A stretch of DNA of 64,000 nt from Aquabacterium sp. NJ1 (GTDB lineage: Bacteria > Pseudomonadota > Gammaproteobacteria > Burkholderiales > Burkholderiaceae_C), in contig NZ_JRKM01000001.1 of the NCBI RefSeq assembly GCF_000768065.1, forward strand, positions 3,082,001-3,146,000, written 5' to 3'. The translations under genes and the position numbers were made by a program. The stretch's first letter is position 1. Each line of letters opens with the position of its first letter. The notes under the pieces are model-generated. The model searched no databases, was not told the DNA's origin, and worked only from the letters and a program-made list of their open reading frames with translations. This document shows, piece after piece, positions 36,540 to 44,336 of the stretch.

Positions 36540-37472
36540 ACGACTCCGCGCCTGCAAGACAAGGCCCCTGAATGGCCTGGGGCGCGGTTGTTGGCGCTTT
36601 CCTGCTCGCCTTCTTGCTGGCGCAGGAGGCTGCATAACCAGCATGCCGCCCGATTGCTGACGGATTTGTCATCTTCCGCTCAACAGGCTGTCACCTGTCG
36701 GGCTGGCCGGGAGCGGGGCCTTGGCGCGCACGCCCGCGCTGGCTGCCGATGGCTTCCCTGTTGATTCGCATGAGGTACTTGGGGCGGGGCACGAGTCGCT
36801 GCCTATTCCCCGGTACCCGGTTTCATGTCTGCACCTTTTTCAGCAGTGGCCGCCGCCCAAGCGCCCTGGCGCATCGTTGTTTCAAACAAGAGCATCGCGC
36901 AATTAATTTGAGCAGGGCGGGGCGTGCGTCGTTCGATGTGTGTGCCTCGTACAGGATTCATTTGCACCGTATCTGTGCCGCATGGAGGGTGATATGCCTG
37001 GCCCGGTTTGGGTGCTTTTGAAAGGGGTGGGTTGCCAGATTGGATTAATGGGGGCAGTCGGGTGTTTTTAATTTTTGATGACGACGTGGGTGGTTTTGAA
37101 TTGGTTGCGTTTTTAATTGATTGATTTGATTGATTTGAATGATTTGGATCGTTGTGGAAATAACTCCGGTCGATGTGTTCTGACTTGTTCGCCTGACGCG
37201 ATTTGTACAAGTCTCGCTCGAGCAGTGAGGGTCTACGCCAGGGTGATGTGGCTTGATGAAGTAAATGTCACCTATATTGTTATATTCATGTAATCCAGCG
37301 TGAGTGGTATCACTTGTACAGGGGGAGTTTGGTGCTATCCCGTATGACGTGATGTGATCCGCACCGCATGATTGGCCACGTTTGTTGATGCTGCTTACTT
37401 GTTTATATAAATAGGTTTTGCACGCCGGCATCAACTGGTTATGTCATGCAACTAATTTGTGAAGGATCAACC
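36540..37472. other. Long AT-rich intergenic region
   Basis: This 933-bp stretch between lipA and the first cytochrome gene holds no convincing gene on either strand. From about 36860 it is clearly richer in A and T than its surroundings, with runs such as TTTTTAATTTTTG near 37064. It contains a 9-bp triple repeat at 37122-37148 and possible promoter elements near 37275 (CTATATTGTTATATTC) upstream of the cytochrome gene. The base composition and position fit a junction between the housekeeping block and an acquired cassette. Confidence 0.6.
37122..37148 (+). repeat. Three 9-bp tandem repeats in the AT-rich spacer
   Basis: TGATTTGAT, TGATTTGAA and TGATTTGGA follow each other directly. They lie about 325 bp upstream of the first cytochrome start. 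They could be repeated binding sites (one turn apart would need 10-11 bp, so the 9-bp period fits poorly) or a slippage product. Confidence 0.55.
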
Positions 37473-40223
37473 ATGAGCAGGATTGATATGGGGCGTGCAG
37501 GTGTGCGTTCTATGGGTAAAACAGCTTTCAGTTTGTCGCTCCTGGCGCTGTCGATGGCGTCAGCCACAACGGCGTACGCCGCCAGTATTGACAACGGCAA
37601 GCTGCTGTACAACGACGACACTCGGACCTTCTGGAATGACTCCTGCGCGAGCTGCCACAACGCCAACCCCGCCCGCAATGTGAGCTTCATTCTCAATGGT
37701 GCCAACAACCCCGGTGCGATCCAGACGGCCATCGACAACAACGTGGGCGGCATGGGGGAGTTCAAGGGGAAGTTCACGTCCTCGGAAGTGGCGGACATGG
37801 CCGCTTATCTGGCGACCTGTAACGCCACGACCAGAACGTGCACCACGCCAGCGCCCGCGGCACAGATCGCCATGGCACCGGCTTCCGTCACATTTGCTTC
37901 CACGGCGCTGACGACATCGAGCACGGCACAGACGCTGACCGTCAGCAATGCCGGCGCCGCGCCCCTGACGCTGACAGGCATCACCTTGGCGGGCAGCAAT
38001 CCAGGTGACTTCACCAAGGGCGGGACCTGCTCCACCGCCACCGCCGTGCCCGCAGGCGGCAGCTGTACGGTGACGGTCGGCTTCACGCCAACCGCGACTG
38101 GCACGCGCAGTGCCAGCCTGTCGCTCACCTCGGCAGTCGGCAACGTCTCATCCACCTTGTCGGGCACCGGCGCCCCCGCCCCCGCGCCCTCTGCGAGCGT
38201 ATCCACGAAGAACCTGTCCTTCGGATCCATCGTGGTTGGCGCGTCTGCCGCATCGCAGTCTGTGACGGTCTCCAATGGCGGTACGGCCAATCTGTCGTTC
38301 AGCGCCATCGCCACGGGCACGTCCGAGTTCCCGATCACCGGTGGAACCTGCACCACAGCCGCCACCGTGGCGCCGGGTGCGAGCTGTACCGTCGGTATCG
38401 GCTTCAAGCCCACGGCGGCCGGCGCACGCAGCGGCAGCCTGACCATCACCAACAACGGCTCGGGCTCGCCCTTGGCCGTGGCCCTGTCGGGTACCGGTAT
38501 CGCGGCCAACCCGGTGGCGCAGGTCTCCCCTGGCAGCCTGTCCTTCAGTCAGACCATCGGCGTGGCCAGCGCTGCGCAAACCGTCGCGGTCAGCAACACC
38601 GGCACAGCCGCGCTGACACTGTCGTCCATCAACCTGAGTGGTGCGGCCGCCGCCGACTACCAGATTGACCCGACTTCGACGTGCGCCAACGGCGGGACCG
38701 TCGCCGTCAACAACAGCTGCAACGTCAAGCTCGTGTTCAAGCCTTCGGCAACGGGTTCGCGTGCGGCCACCCTGAACGTCGCCCACAACGCGACGAACAG
38801 CCCCAGCATGGTGGCCCTCAACGGGATCGGCAATGCCGCCCCCCAAGGGACCCTGACGCTGAATCAGTCCAGCATGACCTTTGCGTCGACCGCCATCGGT
38901 GGCACCAGCCAGCAGGCCGTGACCCTGGGCAACAACGGTGCCGCGCCGCTGACCCTGTCATCGATGAGCATCACGGGCGCCAATGGCGCGGACTTCGTTG
39001 TGGGCGGCGACTGCGCCACCGGTGCGTCCTTGGCTGTGGGCAGCAACTGTACGGCGAAGGTGACCTTCTCCCCTGCCGCCGTGGGTACGCGTACTGGAAC
39101 CTTGACCATCAACACCAGCGGCTCGTCGAACCCGACGGCCACCCTGGCACTGAGTGGCACGGCCGTCGCAGCGCCTGCCCCGCTGGTCAGCGTGACGCCG
39201 GGTCAGCTCGATCTGGGCAGCGTGACCGTGGGCCAGACCTCGGCCGCCAAGGCGCTTGCCATCAAGAACACGGGCAATGCCGCGTTGAGCGTCTCGTCGA
39301 TTGCCACCACGCCGAGCAGCTTTGCGCAAACCAATGACTGCGGGGCCTCTCTGGCTGCGGGTGCATCCTGCACGGTGAACACCACCTTCTCCGCCGCATC
39401 GGCGGGCGCCGCAAGCGGCACGCTGACGATTGTCAGCAACGCTGCAGGTTCGCCCACCAGGATCGGCCTGTCCGCGCAAGGTGTGGCTGTGGTCTTGCCT
39501 GTGCTGTCATGGCAGTCCTCGGCGACCGGCTTGAGCTTCGCGGATACCAATGTGGGTTCCGTCGCATCGACTCAAACGCTGGTTTTGAGCAATGCAGGGC
39601 CGGGCAATGCCACGTTGACACAGATTCAGAAGTCCGGTGCCAATGCGGATGACTTTACGATCACGGGTTCGACGTGTGCCAACGGTACAAGCCTGACCGC
39701 AGGTGCAAGCTGTTCTGTTGGCGTGGCCTTCCAGCCCGCTGCAGCAGGCGCTCGTACCGCGTCCCTGGCCGTGCTCGGCAATGCAACAGGACCTGGTGCG
39801 ATTGCGCTGTCGGGAACCGGGGTGGCACCAGCCGTGCCGGCCATGACGGTGGCGCCATTGGCCATCAACCTGATCCCTGCCAAGACTGGTCTCTTCATGC
39901 AGCCGCAGGTGTTTACCGTGTCCAACACAGGTTCGGGCCAACTGAAGGTGACGACCTTGGCTGCCAGCCTGCCTGTGATGCTGCTGTCTCGTCAGGTGCC
40001 GGAAGGTGGTACGTGTGACCGTGTGCCGTTCACGCTCAACGCTGGTCAGTCTTGCACGATGAAGGTGACATCGCTCGTCATGTCCTCCACCTTGAACAGC
40101 AAGATCACCGTTGTCAGCAACGCCAGCGCGACGCCTGTGGTGGTGCCTGTCACCAGCTCTCCTCGCCCCCCCAAGGCTGCGTGCCCGAGCCTGCTGGCTT
40201 TCCTGTCGCACCGCTGCGACTGA
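37473..40223 (+). CDS. Secreted c-type cytochrome with seven choice-of-anchor-D (ASH/Hydin-like) repeats
   Basis: A 916-residue exported protein. A signal peptide ends near TTAYAA (residue 37). A small cytochrome c domain follows (about 38-125) with heme motif CASCH (58-62) and a likely axial Met in GGMGEF. The rest is seven Ig-like repeats of about 100 residues, each with a pattern such as TVSNAGAAPLTLTGI, then a Cys pair (GGTC...GGSCTVTVGF) and a LSGTG end. The C-terminus (KAACPSLLAFLSHRCD) has no sorting tail. GAAGGA lies seven bases before the ATG. Paralogous in its heme domain to the next gene. It is probably periplasmic or surface-exposed and takes part in electron transfer. Confidence 0.85.
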   Translation: MSRIDMGRAGVRSMGKTAFSLSLLALSMASATTAYAASIDNGKLLYNDDTRTFWNDSCASCHNANPARNVSFILNGANNPGAIQTAIDNNVGGMGEFKGKFTSSEVADMAAYLATCNATTRTCTTPAPAAQIAMAPASVTFASTALTTSSTAQTLTVSNAGAAPLTLTGITLAGSNPGDFTKGGTCSTATAVPAGGSCTVTVGFTPTATGTRSASLSLTSAVGNVSSTLSGTGAPAPAPSASVSTKNLSFGSIVVGASAASQSVTVSNGGTANLSFSAIATGTSEFPITGGTCTTAATVAPGASCTVGIGFKPTAAGARSGSLTITNNGSGSPLAVALSGTGIAANPVAQVSPGSLSFSQTIGVASAAQTVAVSNTGTAALTLSSINLSGAAAADYQIDPTSTCANGGTVAVNNSCNVKLVFKPSATGSRAATLNVAHNATNSPSMVALNGIGNAAPQGTLTLNQSSMTFASTAIGGTSQQAVTLGNNGAAPLTLSSMSITGANGADFVVGGDCATGASLAVGSNCTAKVTFSPAAVGTRTGTLTINTSGSSNPTATLALSGTAVAAPAPLVSVTPGQLDLGSVTVGQTSAAKALAIKNTGNAALSVSSIATTPSSFAQTNDCGASLAAGASCTVNTTFSAASAGAASGTLTIVSNAAGSPTRIGLSAQGVAVVLPVLSWQSSATGLSFADTNVGSVASTQTLVLSNAGPGNATLTQIQKSGANADDFTITGSTCANGTSLTAGASCSVGVAFQPAAAGARTASLAVLGNATGPGAIALSGTGVAPAVPAMTVAPLAINLIPAKTGLFMQPQVFTVSNTGSGQLKVTTLAASLPVMLLSRQVPEGGTCDRVPFTLNAGQSCTMKVTSLVMSSTLNSKITVVSNASATPVVVPVTSSPRPPKAACPSLLAFLSHRCD

Positions 40224-40316
40224 TCGAGTGAGCTGAGCCGATTGAGCCGGGTTGCGTGTCGGACACGTGGCCTGGTTCACCGGCAGGCTCAGCCAATTCG
40301 GCGGCATTTGAAATCA

Positions 40317-41480
40317 ATGGACAAGTCAATGACGACGTATCGCAGTCAGGTTCGCAGTCATCTGTTTGCCTTCACGCTGGTTTTGCTGGCGGGCTCTGGC
40401 GAGGCGCTCGCCGCAGGGGATCCCGTGAACGGCAAGCAGCTCTACAACGATGAAGCCAGAACGGGAGGGGCGAGTTGCAGTGGGTGCCACAACGTGGACC
40501 CAACACGCAACATATCGAATGTGCTCACCGGTTCAGGGCAGCCGGATGTCATCCAGCATGCAGTGGACAACAACACGGGGGACATGGGGCAGCTGGCTGG
40601 CATTTTCTCCGCCAGCGAGTACGCGGACATCGCAGCCTATCTGTCTGCCATGTCTGCAGCCAATACGCCATCACTCAGCTTCGGCGCCACGCTGAACGGC
40701 AACGACGCGCGCAGCGTCACCTTGAGCAACAACGGCGGGTTGTACTTCAGCTTGGGCAGTGCCACGCTGGAGGGCTCGGGGGCGGCCTCATTCACGATCG
40801 ATTCATCAGCCTGTTCGGGCCTGGTCATCGGAGGCCCTCAAACCAAGGCCACGGCGCTGGCCGTGAGCGAGTGCCAGATTCAGGTGCGTTATGAGGCGAC
40901 ATCGGCATCTCAGCAGGACGCCGTGCTGGTGATCCAGGGTGATGCCATCAATGCAAGGGGTGGGGCCCTGCAAGCTGCTTCACCTGCTTTGCGCATCCCT
41001 CTGATCGGCAGCTTGTCGGCGGTCAGCCTGTCTCCCAACGCGCTGAAGTTCAACAATGTCGAGGCCGGGCATAGCTATGCCGGGTCCAGCACTTTGCTCA
41101 ACGCAGGCGGTGTGGCCGTCACGGTCGGAGATATCAGCCTGAACGATGCCAGCGACCATGTTCGTCTGGCGAGTGGCCCCGGGTATTGCAACAAGGGTGA
41201 CGTGTTGGAGGCGGGGCAGCAATGTTTGCTGGCTGTGATGGTCAGCGGGCCCGCGTCGGCTTCCATCCAGGTCCAGTCCAGCGCGGGTGCACAGGTCCTG
41301 GCGGTAGAGGCTGACGAGGCTTCTGTTGCAGCGGCCAGCACGTTGTCGACGCCGCAAGCCAGCAACGACGGGGCAGGTGGCTGCGCCATCGTCGGCCCCT
41401 CGGCCGATTTTGACCCCATGTTGCTGTTCATGTCCGTGGTCGCCCTGGTGGTGAGCTGCGGCCGATCGCGCCGCCCCTGA
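40317..41480 (+). CDS. c-type cytochrome with choice-of-anchor-D domains and a JDVT-CTERM-like sorting tail
   Basis: A 387-residue exported protein with a signal peptide (ending near EALAAG), a cytochrome c domain with CSGCH (54-58) and GDMGQL as probable Met ligand, and two ASH-like domains. The last 34 residues start GGCAIVGPSADFDPMLL, continue as a hydrophobic helix and end CGRSRRP. A Gly-Gly-Cys, an F-D-P before the helix and a terminal Arg cluster are the plan of the JDVT-CTERM sorting signal. Such tails are cut by a dedicated CPBP protease, and a fitting one lies at 51008-51445. The start is uncertain (ATG 40317 or 40329; both ribosome sites are weak). Confidence 0.8.
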   Translation: MDKSMTTYRSQVRSHLFAFTLVLLAGSGEALAAGDPVNGKQLYNDEARTGGASCSGCHNVDPTRNISNVLTGSGQPDVIQHAVDNNTGDMGQLAGIFSASEYADIAAYLSAMSAANTPSLSFGATLNGNDARSVTLSNNGGLYFSLGSATLEGSGAASFTIDSSACSGLVIGGPQTKATALAVSECQIQVRYEATSASQQDAVLVIQGDAINARGGALQAASPALRIPLIGSLSAVSLSPNALKFNNVEAGHSYAGSSTLLNAGGVAVTVGDISLNDASDHVRLASGPGYCNKGDVLEAGQQCLLAVMVSGPASASIQVQSSAGAQVLAVEADEASVAAASTLSTPQASNDGAGGCAIVGPSADFDPMLLFMSVVALVVSCGRSRRP

Positions 41481-41526
41481 CTGGCAGGGTGCTCGTCTTC
41501 AACCCCTTTCCCTCTGGAATCTATCA

Positions 41527-42045
41527 ATGAACGACATGTATCGATTGAAGTCCCGTCTGGTGGCCTTGTCTTTGGGTGTGTTGTGCCTGTCGGCGCACGC
41601 CTTGGATGTTGGGCAAAGCCTGCCCTCATTCAATTGGGAAAAGATGGGCGGCGGTGGGCTTTCGCCTGCCGATCTGAAGGGCAGTGTGGTCTACGTTGAC
41701 TTCTGGGCTTCATGGTGCGGCCCATGCAAACACTCCTTCCCCTGGATGAACGACATGCAGGCGAAGTACGGCGACAAGGGCTTGAAGATCATCGCCGTCA
41801 ACCTGGATCAGAAGATGGCAGACGCGCAAGCGTTTTTGAAAGGCACGCCGGCATCGTTCACGGTGGCCTTCGACAGCAAGGGGGAGTCACCACGCAAGTT
41901 CGGGGTGAAGGGCATGCCGTCGTCGTATTTGGTTGGCCCGGATGGTCGAGTGGTGCTGGTGCATTCCGGCTTCCGGCATGACGATGGCGCAGAGCTGGAG
42001 GCCTTGATCCAGGACGCGCTCAAAGGCGCCGGGGGAAGCAAGTGA
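41527..42045 (+). CDS. TlpA-like periplasmic thioredoxin-fold protein
   Basis: A 172-residue exported TlpA/ResA-type oxidoreductase. A signal peptide ends near SAHA. The active site is FWASWCGPCKHSFPWM, with cis-Pro in GVKGMPSSYLVGPDG. ASWCGPC with a downstream KGTPASFTVAFDSKGESPRKF fits a reductase, not an oxidase. It likely accepts electrons from DsbD, encoded four genes downstream, and passes them to cytochromes or the DUF4266 lipoprotein. Its stop overlaps the DUF4266 start by GTGA. Confidence 0.9.
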   Translation: MNDMYRLKSRLVALSLGVLCLSAHALDVGQSLPSFNWEKMGGGGLSPADLKGSVVYVDFWASWCGPCKHSFPWMNDMQAKYGDKGLKIIAVNLDQKMADAQAFLKGTPASFTVAFDSKGESPRKFGVKGMPSSYLVGPDGRVVLVHSGFRHDDGAELEALIQDALKGAGGSK

Positions 42046-42293
42046 AGCACGGGCAACAGCACCTGATGCGCGTGGCGCGTTGCCTCGCCGCGCTGATCGC
42101 CATGGGTTCACTGACCGCTTGCGCAGGCCTGATCAATCCGCCCCAACCCTGGGAAAAGAGCCTGCTCGCCAAACCTGAAATGACCATGGACAGCGACGGG
42201 CTGGAGGCCCAGTTTACCCAGCATATTTTGGGGAGCAAAGAGGGCTCATCCGGTGGCTATGGCGTAGGTGGGGGTGGTTGTGGCTGTAACTGA
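42042..42293 (+). CDS. DUF4266 small lipoprotein with Gly-rich CGC tail
   Basis: An 83-residue lipoprotein. Lipobox SLTAC puts the lipid Cys at position 27. The mature chain starts AGLINPPQPWEKSLLAKPEM, which is the DUF4266 core, and ends KEGSSGGYGVGGGGCGCN. The stretch E67-G-S-S70-G-G resembles the D-x-x-S/T-G-A ApbE flavinylation motif, so Ser70 may carry FMN. DUF4266, DUF3570 and ApbE genes are known to cluster. GTG start overlaps the TlpA stop; the 3' end overlaps DUF3570 by 14 bp or more. The C-G-C end could bind a metal or form a redox disulfide. Confidence 0.85.
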   Translation: MKHGQQHLMRVARCLAALIAMGSLTACAGLINPPQPWEKSLLAKPEMTMDSDGLEAQFTQHILGSKEGSSGGYGVGGGGCGCN

Positions 42294-43410
42294 TCTCAAG
42301 GCGCTCAGCTCGATGACCGGCACGGTGCTGGTCGCGGCGCTGGCTTTGCCGGGCTTGTGTCCTTCGCCTGCCCACGCGGAAAACCCGCCCGAACAAACGA
42401 CCCTGGCTTTCAAGTACCTGTACTACAAGGAAAAGCAGCCTGGCCATGACCGCATCACGGTGCATGCACCGGCGGTGTCCATTGAGGCGCCGTTGGGCTC
42501 GCAGTGGTCGATGTCGGCCACCGCAGTCAACGATGCGGTCTCGGGAGCCTCGCCCAGAAGCTATACCTATATTCCGTCCCGAGCGTCCATGCATGACAAC
42601 CGGACGGCGCTGAATGGCAGCGTGACCTACTATCTGCCACGCAGTTCCTACAGCTTCTCCTTGAGCAGATCGAAGGAGCATGATTACCTGTCGGAGTCGG
42701 CGGGGCTCAACGCCAGCTTCTCCAGCGACGATCACAACACCACGTGGGCGGTTGGTGCTGCGGTGTCGAAGGACACGATCACGTCGCGCGAAAGCGCTTC
42801 ATTGCACGAGCGCAAGCGCACCAACGAGTATCTGCTTGGGGTAACCCAGGCCTTGAGCCAGACGGACCTGATCCAGTTCAATGTCGGCTTCAGCGTGGGG
42901 GCGGGCTATTTCTCCGACAGCTACAAGGGTGACTCACGACCACGCCGGCGTGAGCAGTTGACCCAGTTGCTGCGATGGAACCACCACGTCGAGCCGCTTG
43001 ACGCGACACTGCGAGCCAGCTACCGACATTACTCTGACACGTGGGACTTGCGCTCTCACACATGGCAGATCGAGTGGGTTCAGAACCTCAATGAGCAGTG
43101 GCAATTGACGCCCTTGCTGCGCTACTACACGCAAAGCGCGGCCTACTTCTATCTGGATCCTGTTCCGGGGACACACAACTCGCCTGACAGCGACCAGGAG
43201 TTCCTGGCAACGGATCAGCGTCTGGCCGCGTTTGGCGCGAGGACGATGGGCGTGAAAGTCACCTGCAAGTTTGCCAAGGGTTGGTCAACCGATCTGCGCG
43301 GCGACTGGTATGAGCAGCGAGCCGATTGGCGTGCCGGTGGTAATGGGTCCCCTGGGCTGGATCCGTTCAAGGCGATGAGTGTGCAGTGGGGACTCAAGCG
43401 TAGTTACTGA
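42280..43410 (+). CDS. DUF3570 outer membrane beta-barrel protein
   Basis: A 376-residue exported protein. A signal peptide (LVAALALPGLCPSPAHAE) precedes a chain of alternating polar and hydrophobic residues, with TLAFKYLYYKEKQPG, ITVHAPAVSIEAPLG, SFSLSRSKEHDYLSES and a final VQWGLKRSY whose C-terminal aromatic residue suits an outer membrane barrel. It matches DUF3570 in order and length. The start is uncertain: GTG at 42268, 42274 or 42280 are all in frame and inside the DUF4266 coding end. In this cluster it may form the channel or contact point at the outer membrane. Confidence 0.82.
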   Translation: MAVTDLKALSSMTGTVLVAALALPGLCPSPAHAENPPEQTTLAFKYLYYKEKQPGHDRITVHAPAVSIEAPLGSQWSMSATAVNDAVSGASPRSYTYIPSRASMHDNRTALNGSVTYYLPRSSYSFSLSRSKEHDYLSESAGLNASFSSDDHNTTWAVGAAVSKDTITSRESASLHERKRTNEYLLGVTQALSQTDLIQFNVGFSVGAGYFSDSYKGDSRPRRREQLTQLLRWNHHVEPLDATLRASYRHYSDTWDLRSHTWQIEWVQNLNEQWQLTPLLRYYTQSAAYFYLDPVPGTHNSPDSDQEFLATDQRLAAFGARTMGVKVTCKFAKGWSTDLRGDWYEQRADWRAGGNGSPGLDPFKAMSVQWGLKRSY

Positions 43411-43412
43411 TC

Positions 43413-44336
43413 ATGAAGCAGTTGGATGATGAACTGGGCGTCCGCTTCCTGGCCATGGGGTGTGGTGGGGACATTCGTCTTGCCGGCGTACCCATGGACG
43501 AGGCCAGGGCGCTTGCCGAGCTGGCGATCAGAGAGGTGCTGCGCATCGAGTACAAGTACTCCCGGTACCGGAGCGACAGCATCGTCAGCCAGATCAATGC
43601 CGCTGCGGGCAATGGCGAGTTCATCGTCCTGGATGACGAAACCGCACAACTGATGGCCTACGCAGACAAGCTCTGGGACTTCAGCGAAGGGCTGTTTGAC
43701 ATCACCAGCGGCGTGTTGAGGCGGGCATGGGACTTCAAGTCTGGGCGCGTGCCCTCCACGGCCCAACTGGAAGCGTTGCGCCCGCTGGTTGGCTGGCGTC
43801 AGCTGGAGCTCGTGTTCGATGTGCAGATCTCCTCCACCAGCGTGCGCCTGACGCGCCCCGGCATGGAGATCGACTTTGGCGGCTTTGGCAAGGAGTACGC
43901 GGCCGATCGGGCCGCTGCGCTTTTGATGGGCAAAGGGGTTCGCCATGGCTACGTCAACCTGGGTGGAGACATCCGGCTCATGGGCCCCAGGCCGGATGGT
44001 GAGCCCTGGGATATCGGTGTGGCGCACCCACGTGAGGCTGATCACGCCATTGCCACGATGAAGCTGTCGTCTGGCGCCATGGCGACCAGCGGAGATTACG
44101 AACGCTACATGGATGTCGATGGGCACCGGTATTGCCACATCCTGCATCCGTGGACCCTGATGCCGGTGATGTTCTGGCGGTCCATCAGCGTGGTGTCATC
44201 GGTTTGCTCAGCAGCCGGTGCCTTGAGCACGATTGCCATGCTCAAGCAGGATCAGGCCCCGGCGTTTTTGCGCTCGCAAGGGGTTACGTGGCTGGGCGTG
44301 GATCAGTCTGGGCAGGTTTGCAGAGGTGCACCATGA
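43413..44336 (+). CDS. apbE: ApbE-family FAD:protein FMN transferase without a signal peptide
   Basis: A 307-residue protein of the ApbE family, which moves FMN from FAD to a Ser or Thr of target proteins. Motifs: YKYSRYRSDSIVSQIN, DITSGVLRRAWDF, DFGGFGKEYAADRAAALL, YVNLGGDIRLMGPRPDG, ATSGDYERYMDVDGHRYCHI and LHPWTLMPV. The usual HIxDP-RTG end reads HILHP-WTL here. No signal peptide or lipobox is seen, whereas many ApbE proteins are periplasmic lipoproteins. Its start lies two bases after the DUF3570 stop, and its stop overlaps dsbD by ATGA. The DUF4266 lipoprotein is the likely substrate. Confidence 0.88.
   Translation: MKQLDDELGVRFLAMGCGGDIRLAGVPMDEARALAELAIREVLRIEYKYSRYRSDSIVSQINAAAGNGEFIVLDDETAQLMAYADKLWDFSEGLFDITSGVLRRAWDFKSGRVPSTAQLEALRPLVGWRQLELVFDVQISSTSVRLTRPGMEIDFGGFGKEYAADRAAALLMGKGVRHGYVNLGGDIRLMGPRPDGEPWDIGVAHPREADHAIATMKLSSGAMATSGDYERYMDVDGHRYCHILHPWTLMPVMFWRSISVVSSVCSAAGALSTIAMLKQDQAPAFLRSQGVTWLGVDQSGQVCRGAP

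Noticed and set aside
37122-37148. A CRISPR array
   Set aside because: Only three 9-bp units without spacers.
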